This document shows, in pieces, positions 21,480 through 32,837 of a stretch of 64,000 bases of DNA; within the stretch, counting starts at the first letter, position 1; every line of letters starts with the position of its first letter. The position numbers and the translations under genes are program-made. Source of the DNA: Liriodendron chinense (taxonomy: Eukaryota > Streptophyta > Magnoliopsida > Magnoliales > Magnoliaceae); the NCBI GenBank assembly GCA_003013855.2, contig ML058577.1, positions 1,984,001 to 2,048,000 on the forward strand. Reading direction: 5' to 3'. The notes beneath the pieces were generated by a model. The model was not told the origin of the DNA and made no database searches. It saw only the letters and a program-made list of their open reading frames with translations.

Positions 21480-22277
21480 GCAGAGTACATAGCCAAGGTA
21501 CTTGATCGATTCAGCATGGGAGGTGCTAAACCGGTTAGCACTCCATTAGCCAACCACTTCAAGCTTTCTAAGAAGCAAGGAGCTAAGACGCAGGAGGAAC
21601 GGGACTACATGGCTAAAGTCCCTTATGCGTCAGCTATAGGGAGCCTCATGTATGCTATGGTTAGCACGAGGCCAGATATTGCTCAAGCAGTGGGAGTTGT
21701 TAGCATATTCATGAACAACCCCGGGAAGAAACATTGGAAAGCTGTGAAGTGGATCCTCAGATACTTAGTAGGTACAGTGGATGTAAGGCTATATTATGGA
21801 GGATCCAAAATCAAACTACAAGGCTACATCGACTCAGATTTGGCAGGGGATATCGACAGCAGAAGGAGCACTACAGGGTATGTCTTTACCCTGGGTAGTG
21901 CTGCAGTCAGTTACGTCTCTCAGCTACAGAAGATAATATCTATCAGTACAACAAAAGCAGAATATGTTGCAGCTACAGAAGCGTGTAAGGAGATGGTGTG
22001 GATGCAAGTTTTTATGGAAGAGTTGGGGAAGAAGCAAGCAGATTGTAAGTTGTACAGTGACAGTCAGAGTGCAATACACTTGGCTAAGAATTCAGCCTTT
22101 CATTCGAGGACCAAGCATATTGACATCAGATATCACTTCATACGTTCATTACTGAAAGATGGATCGATTGCTTTGGAGAAGATCCATACAAGTGAGAATC
22201 CTGCAGATATGTTGACCAAGGCGGTCACACGGGAGAAGTTGAAGCTCTGTTCAGCTTTGATTGGTCTTCAAGCTTGA
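21480..22277 (+). pseudogene. copia RNase H and connection region
   Basis: The frame carries PVSTPLANHFKLSK, YASAIGSLMYAMVSTRPDIA and the copia RNase H motifs GYIDSDLAGDIDSRRSTTGY, STTKAEYVAATEA, LYSDSQSAIHLAKN and RTKHIDIRYHFIR. It ends near the usual copia C-terminus (NPADMLTKAVTREK). This part has no stop, but it is cut off from the upstream frame by the TAG at 21477. Confidence 0.92.
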
Positions 22278-22337
22278 AGACGAGGAGGTGGTGCACTCCG
22301 GATGTAGAAGACGAAGGATCATGTGGTGATGTGTCTC

Positions 22338-22349
22338 CAAGTGGGAGAT
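22338..22349 (+). promoter_or_regulatory. polypurine tract of copia
   Basis: The tract AAGTGGGAGAT immediately precedes the 3' LTR start at 22350, the normal site of plus-strand priming. Confidence 0.8.
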
Positions 22350-22978
22350 TGTTGAGTGTGGAGCCCAGTCACACCAAGGCATGGTCAGGCGCCCAGACGG
22401 TCTGTGGATCGGGTGCCCGATATTCATGTGTTTGAAACATACGTCTCTGGACTGTTCTGTGAACAGGCGGGCGCCTGATAGTCAAACTAACCGGGCGCCT
22501 AATAACGGTCTGTTTTGGCTTGTATCTCGCTAGACATTTTCTGTAATGGGCAGGCGCCCTACCCAGTATGACCAGGCGACTGATCGGCCGCAAGGTTAAC
22601 TGCGGGGTTTCCTATTTTGAGTTGTAATTTCGGGTTTTACTATATAAAGGGGTGTAAATTGGGATTAGGCTATGGGATTAGGTTTCTATACGCCCAAGGT
22701 GAGAAAGAGGCAAGAGGATTAGCAAAAGGGTCATCTCTGTGCATGGGAGCATAGGAGAAGGTAAGTGTATTACTTGTAACTTCGTTATCTTCATAGTGGA
22801 AGTTTTCACCCGTGGTTTTTTTTACCCTTATTGGGGTTTTTCCATATAAATTTTGTCTTGTGGATTGTTGGTTTGTGTGAATTCTACTTCCAGTTATTAT
22901 TTCTTCCTGTTTATCGTTTGTGGGTGAGACCGAAGATTGGATCTCGATTCACCGGCGTTGTTGGCGTGCTGCATAACA
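22350..22978 (+). repeat. 3' LTR of copia with three GC-rich dyads
   Basis: Starts TGTTGAGTGTGG and probably ends GCTGCATAACA, about 629 bp. Three inverted GC-rich dyads (GGCGCC / GGTGCC type) lie at about 22386-22420, 22466-22503 and 22549-22585, spaced 80 and 83 bp. A TATA box (CTATATAAAGG) follows at about 22640. The right edge is inferred from the last TG...CA-compatible end before unrelated sequence. Confidence 0.8.
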
Positions 22979-23059
22979 CCAGGATGGCGTGCGAAGCCAC
23001 AAGCAAACCCTCCGTTTCCCTTATCGCTAAGGAAACCACATTTCCTCCTTTGTCCCTAG
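22979..23059 (+). other. short open segment flanking copia, possibly low-copy
   Basis: Right after the LTR is CCAGGATGGCGTGC, opening a frame MACEATSKPSVSLIAK that runs to the MITE edge at 23060. The composition is less AT-rich than its neighbours and I recognise no repeat. It could be a fragment of a host exon, but I do not recognise the protein. Confidence 0.25.
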
Positions 23060-23762
23060 GGCCTGTTTGGTTTTCCATGATACATGTAAATTCATGGTAC
23101 ATGATTAATTATCACCTCTTTGTTGCTTTGTTTGAAAATGAGTAAGTAATTCCCCCTCAAAGATGGCTCCAAAAGTGTTGACTTAAATTTGTGAAGCCCA
23201 CCATAATATATATGATGTATCGGCATCATCCATATGTTTTATCAGTATATTTTGGGGCATGAGCTAAAAAATGAGGCAGATCCAACACTCAAATGGTTCG
23301 CACAAAAGGAAACAGTGGCCTTAATTCGCCCACCATTGAAAGTCGTTTCCTTCGCCGGGCCCACGTTGAGGTTTATTCATTATCTAACCGGTTCATAGGG
23401 TCACACAAACATGAATAAGGGGAAAACATAAATATTAACATGATCCAAAAAAAATTAGGGCCCAAGATGTTTTTAACGGTAGGCGTTTGATTCCCACTAT
23501 TTCTTGTGGTGTGGTCCACTTGAGCTTTGGATCTGCCTCATTTTTTAGCTGACGCCCTAAATTCAGCTGGCATAAAAAATGGGCGGTGTGCATAAGTGAC
23601 ATACATCCTGGTGGGCCCCACATTTATTTCACAAATTACTTAATTTTAGTGTTGAAAAAAGTACATGTGATTGTCCGCACGAAAGATGCAGTAATTACCT
23701 AAGTAAATAATTATTAGCCATTTACAAGATAATTACAGTTGAGCCGAAAAATCAAACAGGCC
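23060..23762. mobile_element. MITE with GGCCTGTTTGGTTTTC-type inverted ends
   Basis: The left end GGCCTGTTTGGTTTTCC and the right end (reverse complement GGCCTGTTTGATTTTTC) form imperfect terminal inverted repeats of about 17 bp. This end type is common in plant MITEs. The middle is filled by a foldback repeat (23191-23621). No clear target duplication was found, so superfamily is uncertain. Confidence 0.6.
23191..23621. repeat. foldback repeat copy 1 (diverged)
   Basis: The left arm (GAAGCCCACCATAATATATA...) and right arm (...ACATACATCCTGGTGGGCCCCAC) are inverted copies, with a central loop containing a GTCACACA motif. It is the most diverged of the foldback copies here and is nested in the MITE at 23060-23762. 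Confidence 0.7.
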
Positions 23763-23779
23763 AAATCTCTTAACTGTGA

Positions 23780-23812
<33 letters not shown>

Positions 23813-24397
23813 GCAATCCCGCATTCCTGCATCCCAAGCATTCTGTTGAGAACCGCACTCCACCCCATCATCTTCTCCAAACTTCTCTCTCGACTCCGAA
23901 GCTTGTTGCGCCACTCTACCTTTTAGATCTCTTAATCTTAGTCGTCCGAATCAGGAAACCTCAATCCCAACAATTTCCACACTCTTCTTTTGTGTGCGAG
24001 AAGACCGCATGTCTCTTTTCTCTCCTCCATTCTTCTCGGTTGCGTGAGACAGTGGAGAGCTTTCGCTCTCAAAACACACCAACTAAAGGCATCACAACCG
24101 TTGAAGCAGTGGGTACCAAGGTTCCTCTTGGCCATTTGAACCTTCTGATGTGAGCGTTTCGTCAAGATATATTGAGTACTTCGATTCGCCATTAAAGGAA
24201 GTTGTAAGGAAGTTGTCTTCCAATCCATGAAACCTCAATTGTTGATCTCAACTCATCATTCAAACGTCCAACTTCTAAGCCATCAAAAACTAAAATTAAT
24301 AGATGGTATATCAACACCCTTTACCTCAGATGATCTCTATGGATCCTAGATCTAAGGCCACATTTGGATGCACGTAAGTTTTTTAAATTATAAGCTA
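23763..24397. other. low-copy segment with (AG)n, no recognised gene
   Basis: It starts with an (AG)n microsatellite (about 23786-23812). A less AT-rich stretch to 24240 follows, matching no repeat elsewhere in the window. A 96-codon minus-strand frame (24228-23938) has no recognisable domain. With 22979-23059 it may be one low-copy segment split by the MITE. Confidence 0.3.
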
Positions 24398-24402
24398 CAG
24401 GT

Positions 24403-25020
24403 TGCGGAAGCACCGAGAAGAATCAAATGATCATGACACAGCACACACAAACCACACAAAGAGGCAATCCAATTTTTATGTCGAAAACCATTACAGGAAA
24501 AAACCATGGCACAAAGTGATAACGATCTTTATGAAACAGAAGATTACAGAGATGATCTACCCATAAGCAAAGCCCCCAAGAGATGAACAAGCTCTCTCTT
24601 TCTCAAAACTCTCTCTCTCTCTAAAGCCTAACTTTCAATTAGGATACCTTCTAACCCATCTAAATCCAGATTAATATTGTTTATATAGTTAAGCATCTGA
24701 AAATGGAAATAATTTACACAGATTTGTGTAACCATGCAAAACACCACACATTGTCGACCTGTCGTAGCTCAACCGACCATTGATCGCAAGTAGACAAGGA
24801 GTTAAGAGAGAAAACACCCAAAATTTGACCTATCGCGCCTCAAATTCTACCTGTCGTAAACCACTAGCGACTGGTCGCCGGCCACTATGTGGCCAGTCGC
24901 ATATGCTTGAAAACTATCCAGTGACCAAACGTGCTTCCTGGACTAAATTCGACCAACCACGCACAGCGTGCGATCGGTCGTTGAACCCTATTTCAGTACA
25001 GTTTGAAGGCTCCACCAAAA
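24403..25020 (-). repeat. 3' LTR of the split copia
   Basis: 618 bp, reading from TTTTGGTGGAGCC (the first base pair decayed from TG) to GGTGCTTCCGCA on the minus strand. U3 dyads include GCGACTGGTCGCCGGCCAC / GTGGCCAGTCGC at about 24869-24900 and a CGACC...GGTCG hairpin at 24950-24980. Confidence 0.85.
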
Positions 25021-25120
25021 ATCTCCACCGAGGCTTCAAACGTCGAATGCATCCTTCCTTTGTTTCGTCCATCATCTCATCTTCAACATAGTATCATCGC
25101 TTCTTTTACTTCATACGTCT

Positions 25121-26259
25121 TCATTCTATCTTTGCCAATCTTAGAGAAGTTGCACAAAACTTTAACTTCTCTAAAGTGACCACTTTAGTCAGTATATCTG
25201 CCGGATTCACACTGGTGTGAATCTTCTCCAAAGTCACATTTCCTTCCTCAAGCACCTGTCGGATAAAATGGTAATGCACATCAATGTATTTAATATGAGA
25301 ATGATAAACAGAATTTTTAGCCAAATTTATAGCACTACAACTATCACAATTAACCGACACGGCCTCCTGTTGAAGCCCCAACTAATGTATGATGCCCCTT
25401 AACCAAACAACCTCCTTGAAAGCCTCTATCACTGTCAGATACTCCACTTCAATAGTGGAAAGAGCCATCACCAACTAAAGCTTAGACATCCAAATAATCG
25501 CTTCACCGCTAACACAAACAAGTGACCAGAAGTCAATGTCCTACAATCCACACTGCCCGCATAATCTGAATCGACGTACCCAATCAACTTGTCCTTAGAA
25601 TTTTTAAATGTCAAAATGTAGTCCTGCGTACCCTGAATGTATTGAAGTAGCCACTTCACAACCTTCCAATGTTGCTTGTCGGGGTTAAACATGAATCTTC
25701 CCACAACATCGACTGCATGTGAAATATCCGATCTCATACAGACCATAACATACATCAATGTGCTCATGGTGCTCGAATAAGGCACATGAGACATAGCTTG
25801 ATTTTCTTCATATGTTTTGGAACATAGCTCTAAAGAAAGCTTGAAGTGAGCCGTGTGAGGAACGCTCCATCCCAAAATTCACCAATACCTTCCCTAGGTA
25901 TTCAGCCTGAGATAACCAAAGCATCTTCCTCTTCCCGTCTCTATGCATGTCAATGCCAAGAACCCTCTTTACAGCCCCCCAGATCTTTCATATCAAGTGT
26001 CCCTGAAAGTTGAGTTTTCAACATATCGATGTCAGACATGTTATGAGTGGAAATAAGCATGTCATCGACGTATAACACCAGTATGAGAAACTTCCTATCG
26101 TTCGGTGTCTTAAAATAAATGCAGTGATCATACTTGCTCCTGGAAAAGCCCTAACTCATCATGAAGGAATCAAATTTCTTATACAACTGCCTAGGCGACT
26201 GTTTAAGGTTGTATAATGACCTCTTCAACCTGCAAACCTTGTTTTTTATCCCTTATACT
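25121..26259 (-). pseudogene. copia reverse transcriptase (C-terminal part) and RNase H
   Basis: The minus strand shows NKVCRLKRSLYNLKQ near 26240, catalytic LVLYVDDMLIS near 26070, then PYSSTMSTLMYVMV with RSDISHAVDVVGRFM, and the RNase H motifs LIGYVDSDYAGS and SVNCDSCSAINLAKN. The last contains the expected catalytic Asp region (NCDSCSA for a more usual SDSQSA). Frameshifts and stops separate the parts. The N-terminal half of the same domain lies at 43973-44320, on the far side of the insertion. Confidence 0.88.
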
Positions 26260-27740
26260 TGTTAGAACTAGAAAATGATACAAGGACATTTTCTATGTAT
26301 TGTTGCTCTGGGGTTCTTAGTAATAGAAACATTCGTAGACAATTGCAAGCATTCATAAAAGCACGCATAAGAAGAGATATCGCAAGGAGAATTTTATTTC
26401 AGAGATTCTGAGATCTTATACATTCCAGGTCGTGGTCTGGCACGAGCCCTTAATTAATCGAATGGATCGATCACCCTTGATTAAAAGGCAAAAGTAAATG
26501 TATACACCTTAGGGATAAATTAAATAAAGTAAATAAGGAAGCATAAATATAAATAATGCACACCACAAAGAACACAGATTTTTACGTACAAACCCTTGCG
26601 AGAGAAAACCACGGCACAAAGCGATGAAACTTTACTATGAATAGCAATTGTGAGGTGGGGTATTCAGGAAAAGCCCATATCAATGGGCAGAAGACTAATC
26701 GATGGGTAGAAGACTATGTCATCGGGGACTGTGACCTTTGAGTTCATAGTCATAGAGACCGATTGTAGTTTTGGTATGGACTAAGCCATCTTTTGGACAG
26801 GTCGGATACCTATGTCTCATGTTCTTTCAGATGTCCAAGTTGAGAGACAATCAAGGTCTTTAACTAAGGGGTGCGACTCTGGGCCCGCGCCCGTTGCTGG
26901 AACGAGTGACCTCAAGAAGACCGATCTACAGTTATTTGTACCTAAATAGCCCAACCAGCGGATGGCATTTTGGATGGGTAGGACATCGACTAATTTCGAT
27001 ATGGCGGTTCATAACAATTGATTTGTAGTAGTTTGGAACTCTTCACTCTGGTTTCTAGTAGTGACCATAGTCCCATTTGGTTAGTCCAAGAGCATTAATT
27101 TGGGCTAAGACATATTTGTATAATAAATACAGTAAATATAAAGTTTTTACAAGTAGTCATCGAATCATGCTAGAGTCTAATGACTCGTCTTCGGGTGCAT
27201 TCTAGCTTTCGTTCACTTGTTGATAGTCGATATGCAACAGAAGCTTAGTTTAAGATCTGCTTGTATACACGAATGTGCGGGACATTGCAAACAAGGTGAG
27301 ATAGTCTTTGGTACATGGCAAATATCATAGAGTGAATGTTAGATTAAGCTGACTTAGGCAGAGTGCATGTTAGATTATGTAGAACGAATGCTATATTAAA
27401 TGAGGTTAAGCAGAATGAGTATGTAATTAAGCCACATCAAGCTGGGTGCATGTGTAATTAAGTTAAGTTAGGCCGAGTGCAATCTAGGCGCACTTCAACT
27501 AAGACAAATCGGGATAAGCGCATGGCAATTAGTGCTGAGCGCATGCTCATTGGTTGGGGTATATATGTTTAGAGAGGGGCAGATGCATTTCAGCCAAGGA
27601 TACATGCCATATTAGAGGGAGCACATGCTATTAAGGGCTGGCAGCGCATGATACTAAGGGCTGGCAATGCATGATACTAAGGGCTGGTGCTTGCCATTTA
27701 AAGGCAACGCATCCCCTCTCCCAAACCTTAACGCATTCCA
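26260..27740. other. non-coding part of the insertion
   Basis: No domain is seen in any frame. A stretch at about 26560-26640 (TTTTTACGTACAAACCCTTG, then CACGGCACAAAGCGATG) resembles the transcribed LTR part of the copia LTRs at 24480 and 46850. The segment may therefore be an LTR in minus orientation. From 27300 it contains recurring AGTGCATGTTAGATTA-like phrases. Confidence 0.35.
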
Positions 27741-27915
27741 CAAAGGCTAGTACATCGTTGTTTTAGAGCTAACGCGTGATAAAAATCACCCCATGCCATA
27801 AAGGCTAACGCATCGCTGTTTTTAGAGCCAACGCATGATAAAAATCACCCCATGCCACAAAGACTAGCACATCGTTGTTTTGAAGGGCTAGCGTGTGATA
27901 AAATCACCCCTTACA
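27741..27915 (+). repeat. 58-59 bp tandem repeat, three copies
   Basis: AAAGGCTA begins at 27742 and 27800, and AAAGACTA at 27859. Each is followed by ACATCGTTG / GCATCGCTG and GATAAAAATCACCCC. Preceding sequence (27600-27700) contains shorter related phrases (AAGGGCTGGCA). Confidence 0.85.
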
Positions 27916-29040
27916 CTCACCATCTCATGTCCTCTCCTTCTCTCCTTTCTACTCCATTTGCTAGAGAATGTTGCGCATGTAACATTTATAAGGTGCATGC
28001 TGGGAGTGGCGATGCGCTGGCGCTAGAGCAGAGCTCGCCCATAGGTTTGAGTTATGGTGTGTGCACCAAAATCCATGTCATCCATTTAAATCAGGGGGTC
28101 GACATGTGTCAGGGTACCAAGTCTGAAGAGGATATGAAGCTTAGGTGGGCCACTGGAGGGGAATTAGTGGGAGAAAACATATACCGTTGCAACTTTCTTG
28201 GAGGGCCACAGGGATGTTGGATCAAGCTAGTGTTTAGGGTTGGCACGTGTTTGGCTTCTTATTGTGGTGAATGGTTTGGATCGTCCAAAGGACGCACTAG
28301 GTGAGCCCAATGAAGGTTAAAATGGTAGGCGTCGGCTTGGGAGCTATAACGATTGACATTCATTCTCTTATGGTGCGGCCCACCTGAAACTTGGATTAGG
28401 ATGATTCTCATATTCTCTGGTAAGTGTGGACCATACTGATCTTGTGAACAGGTCAGATTCTCTAAAGCACCATCATGGTGGGCTCTCAAAAGGGTTGCAC
28501 ATCGATTGATCTTGACAAACTGTTTGTAACAATGACTTTGCATGATTTGTACGTCTTTTGGAGATTTTATTAGTGGATCTCATTTGTAATTCGTAGGCCC
28601 CAAATCAGATCGGTTCATGAGCTCAGGGTCTTCATTATAGGAGGTGACCTAAAGTTTCACCTAAATCTGAGTTTCAGGTGAGCCATACGAGAGGAAACAG
28701 ATCCACCGCAAAATCACCGTTGAAGACTCGTGTAAAGCCACAGATGTACCCGATTAGGCTACTATTCATTTATATGACACGTGTGGTCACTTGTGACTCC
28801 CTGAACCACTCAGATGGCATAAAGGGCACCCATGGTGGCCCCACACATGTTTTCAACGATAACTGGTTTGGGTTGGCAGTTTACAACCGTGACTTCTGCA
28901 TGTCTCTACATGTTTTGGCAAACTTTCTTGTGGGTCCCATTTGTAGGGTATGGGTTTAAGATTGAAGCCGTTCATCAGCTCAAGAGTGTTATTCTAGGAG
29001 GTGGCGTTAAGTTTGGGGCAAATCAAATGTTTAGGTGGGC
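27916..29040. other. diverged foldback-like sequence
   Basis: Phrases such as GGTGGGCC, GTGGACCATACTGATC and CATGGTGGCCCCACACATG indicate several old, degraded copies of the foldback family. No intact inverted pair can be delimited and no gene is visible. The last part (TTAGGTGGGCCATAC) continues after the solo LTR at 30379. Confidence 0.4.
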
Positions 29041-29045
29041 CATAC

Positions 29046-30378
29046 TGTTCGCTCGCCTTAAGTGCAAGGCTTGCGATGTAGTAATAACTCAGTAAGACCG
29101 ATGTCGATCCACAGGAAATTAGGGTAAACCAATTCAAATCATTCTAACAACTTCAAATTCAGCAATTTTGAAATTTGATTTTAAAAATTAAGAAAAAATA
29201 ATAACTTTTGTAGAAATCTGATAATTAATAGAACTAAGGCCTCAAGGATCCACTTGTAGTAGTTCCATGTGAATTCATTCATCCAGGCATAAACACAACT
29301 AGATTCGAAGTTACATCTCTCATCTAGTTGGAAGATTAAGCATTCAAACACAAACAATCCCACTTAAGTTGGAAAATAAAATTCTAGTTCTAACGAAGCA
29401 TATAGAATTCAAATATGTAGCTTCGAAGTAACAACCATGCCAAGAGACTATGGCGTGCTCTAGGGTTACTACAATTCAAATATAATCAATCCAAATATGA
29501 TAATCTCAGAGAATTGCAAGGAACCCATGTCCAAAGCACATGAACTCTCATAAAACATCCAAAAATATCAACTTTATTCAAACTAGAACTTAAAAATCCA
29601 AACTTTAAGTAAAGGCACTTGAATTAAACAAATTCAACATGAAAACTAGCTACAAGCTTCATCACTTAGCCCTAGCTAAGAGGTTCTAGCCAAGCATTGC
29701 CATACTTGAATTAAAAACAAAAAAAATTAATTAAAAGCATAGAAAACTAGAAAAACCGTAGTTGGAAGAGTTGCGATCGCTCCACAATGATCTCCCTTGT
29801 TCCCCACGAACTTAGAACTCTTCTAGGATACCCTATGAAGGATGTCAATGTGTCCTTTTATAGCAAAAACCACTCACCGCCTCAGATTTGCGTAACAAGT
29901 TACGCACTTACTACGGTCGTCGAGCGCCCGTCAGGTATTGGTCAGGCGCCCGACCGTGCTTCAAATCGGTCCAGCGTGTTTTGATAAATTCACTTTTGAA
30001 TATCGGGCGCCTGACCATGTGTTGGTCGGGAGCCTGGTCAAGTCCAGAAACGTCCAACGGGTTCAGCAGACATCCTCCGAATTTTGGGCGCCCGACCAAG
30101 TGATGGTCGGGTGCCCAGTGGCCAATTGATATGATCGCTGATTTGTTTTATTTTCTGGCCAATCCAGGTCTTCTAATGTAGTTCTTCAAGGCTCCTTTTC
30201 AATGATTTCTCCTTGATCTTTAAAGCGTCTAAATGCATCCTTTTAGCTTCAAATTCTTAAACTCTTGCTCTCATTCCTATAATCACAAACATGCATTATA
30301 TTAGTCTTTTAATCATAGGAATCATACATAAAATATAATGATATGGGGTTAGAATACATATAAATTAAGAACTTAACA
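29046..30378 (-). mobile_element. solo LTR, TSD CATAC, related to the tRNA-Asp gypsy family
   Basis: Plus-strand ends are TGTTCGCTCGCC and GAACTTAACA, 1333 bp, with CATAC duplicated at 29041-29045 and 30379-30383. It shares the motif TTGCGATGTAGTAATAACTC and the AGCCCTAGCTAAG hairpin with the LTRs at 1006 and 5091, but the rest is diverged. Three GGGCGCC...GGTGCCC dyads lie at about 29922-29953, 30004-30039 and 30085-30118, upstream of a minus-strand TATA (CTATAAAAGG, near 29855). It interrupts a foldback-type sequence, whose two halves join cleanly across it. Confidence 0.93.
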
Positions 30379-30383
30379 CATAC

Positions 30384-30814
30384 CATAGGAAATAGTGTCA
30401 CCATTGTTTTGCCATGGAATGGTACTTCGGGGCCACAGAGATATTGGATCGAGTAATTCTCTAATTATAACCCATGCGTCCCCCCTCAGGACATTTTGGT
30501 CGTCCTAGATCTTTGCAAATAATATTCTGGCGGCCCACCAAAGAGGTTTAATCGAGGATCACCCCTTTTGGAAGTTACAATGGTGAGCGTTGAACTTCCT
30601 GTGGTGTGTCCCACTTGAGCTTTAGATCTACTTCATATTCGGTACCAAGGGTTAAAATGATCTATAAAGGCGAATAGGCAGCGTGGATTATACTTATGAA
30701 TCACAATGGCCCCTATAGCAATGTCCATGGTAAGCTCGTCATGTTGTTGTTGCATTTAAACAAACTTAGAAGTTTAAAAATGTGAGTTTTACATATTTTA
30801 ATGGTTGCTGTGAT
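30384..30814. other. remainder of the foldback-type sequence left of the hAT
   Basis: It continues the interrupted repeat with TCCTGTGGTGTGTCCCACTT and ATCACAATGGCCCCTATAGC, then AT-rich DNA up to the hAT target duplication at 30807-30814. No gene is seen. Confidence 0.5.
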
Positions 30815-31246
30815 TAGAGCTGCACACCTGACCGGTTAACCCGCCCAACCCGACCTGGTAGAAACCCGATCCGTCCCAACCCGGCAGAGAAAACGGTACG
30901 GTCCTATTTGGATGTGGTTGGACCGTTTTTAATTTAGGTATGGTTTAGGGTATATGCCAAACCCGCCCGACTCGAGCCGTACCCCGACCCGTGTATACCC
31001 GACTCGTTCCACCCGACTCGAACCGCCCCGTTTATACTGGTTTATTGCTTTTAGAAATATCTGACCACTAATTTTTGTGGTGTGGTCTACCTAAAGCTTT
31101 AATTTGCTTCCTTTTGGGACTATGACCTATAATAATTTGGAAACACAGATGGACAGCTTGGATTTACAACATATACATTAAGGTGAGCCTCATGATCAGG
31201 GTCTCACCCACATGGCTGGTTCCAGGGTCTCACCCAACGGCCAACG

Positions 31247-32812
31247 TGTTGAGCTCTTAATTGTGCATATTTTAACCCCAATTCATCACTCATTATGCAC
31301 GGTTTACATGTTTAGAGGACTAATCTAATGCATGAATTGTGATTGTAGGAACATGATGGAGATTTCACCAATTAAAGGCTAAATAAAGCTCTTTGCGAGC
31401 ATTGAAGACCATTGAATGAAGGTTAAAGGAAGATCAAAGGAAGACAAAGCAAGGAGAGAAGAGAAAAGAAGAAACAAAGAAAAGAAATGAAAGAGAAAAG
31501 GGGCCTAGACCGGTCAAGACCGGTCGGCCACCCATTTACCTGCCAAGAAGACACGGACTGCTAGCCCGACCGGTCAAGACCGGTCGGCCATAGCTGCTAG
31601 AGCATTTCTCAATGAGGTCCGACCAGTAGTGACCGGTCGGCCAGCCCAGTCTGACCGGTCCAGACCGGTCGGCCATGCATTAAAAGGCTATTTCTATTTT
31701 GGGGCTCCGGATTTCTCGGCGCAAGTGCGTAAGTTTACGCAAGATCTGTAACTTTCTGGCGTAAAGGACACCTCCAAGCTATAAAAGGATGTCTTCCCTT
31801 CATACCAAAGGAGGCTAAGACGTGGGGATTGCTTGGGAGACGGATTCTACTTCGAATTTCTAGTTTTCTTCCTGTTTTAGTTATTTTTTATGTTTTTAGA
31901 GGCTTCTAGTTCAAGGATGTTAGAGATGAACTAAAACCTCTTAGCTAGGGCTAAGAGGTGAAGCTTTTGATTCGTTTTTGATGGATTGATGCAACCTAGG
32001 TTTCCTTTTATGTTTTAATTGAAGATTTTTAGTTCAATATGAGTTTGAATCAAGTACTAGTTTTGGTTTTACTTTGATCTCTTGATGACTCTGGGCTCAT
32101 GTGATTCTTAGTGATTCTAAGCTTGGTAGCTTACCTTCTGAGCATTGTTTATGCTTGTGTAGTTCATTGATCTACCATCAACTCCGGGCATGGTAGACGC
32201 TTTGATTGCCTTGTGTACAATGGCCTGATTTTCATGTGGGAACAAATTCAACTAAGTTCTTATCTTTTGTTATATAATCTGGAATAGCTGTTTGTTCATT
32301 GATTTTGATTTAATTAGAGTTCTAATCATGAGTTGTAATCAAGTCTAGTGACAGGATTTGGTGAAAGCTATGATTATGAATCTCAACTAGATTGGAAAGA
32401 GGCTTGGCCTATACAATTGAGTGTGCCCAAGGCCTGAGCATGGTTGTGGGAATCAAATCAATGAATAAGCACTTGTTTTGGATGATTGTTGATTTAACCG
32501 CTCTATATTCCGATCGGATAGAGATATGAATTCGATTCCGATTGAGTTGTGAGAGACCTAGTTGTGTTGATGCATTGAAACTTATCAAAAGTGGATCCTT
32601 GGCGCTCTAGTGCCTTTTTAGATTGAAATTACCTTAACCATTCACTGTTTAAACCCAAATCGTTATTTTCCAGTTTTAGTTCTTAATGGGATCTTAATTA
32701 CTAGTTGTTTTAGACAAATTCTAAGGATACCCATACATAAATCTCTGTGGGAATGATACTCGGTCTTTCCGAATTATTACTACTTCGCAACCCTACACTT
32801 GGGGAGTGAACA
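31247..32812 (+). repeat. 5' LTR of the non-autonomous gypsy
   Basis: TGTTGAGCTC...GGGAGTGAACA. It has four GACCGGTC-type dyads at 31505-31672, a TATA box CTATAAAAGG at about 31780, the conserved hairpin at 31936-31959 and the primer site 7 bp beyond the end. Confidence 0.95.
31936..31959 (+). other. conserved LTR stem-loop
   Basis: ACCTCTTAGC-TAGG-GCTAAGAGGT gives a perfect 10-bp stem with a 4-nt loop, about 150-180 nt downstream of the TATA box and so within the transcript. Identical or near-identical hairpins lie at 38121-38144, 5876-5899 and 1791-1814, and a shortened one at about 29663-29684. Confidence 0.8.
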
Positions 32813-32819
32813 AGTTTTT

Positions 32820-32837
32820 TGGCGCCGTTGCCGGGGA
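32820..32837 (+). promoter_or_regulatory. primer binding site, tRNA-Asp type
   Basis: TGGCGCCGTTGCCGGGGA, identical to the site of the minus-strand relative at 5067-5084, eight bases after the LTR end. Confidence 0.93.

Larger units (their letters stand above)
18893..22978 (+). mobile_element. Ty1/copia retrotransposon, 5'-truncated, decayed
   Basis: Domain order is gag, protease, integrase, reverse transcriptase, RNase H, polypurine tract and 3' LTR, the Ty1/copia order. The 5' LTR, primer site and start of gag are missing, and part of the integrase core is deleted. At least eight in-frame stops are present, many explainable as CAA/CAG or TGG turned into stops by C-to-T change. It cannot be autonomous. 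Confidence 0.93.

Noticed and set aside
27852..28304. 150-codon plus-strand open frame as a host gene
   Set aside because: It overlaps the end of the 58-bp tandem repeats and decayed foldback sequence, and the translation shows no recognisable domain.
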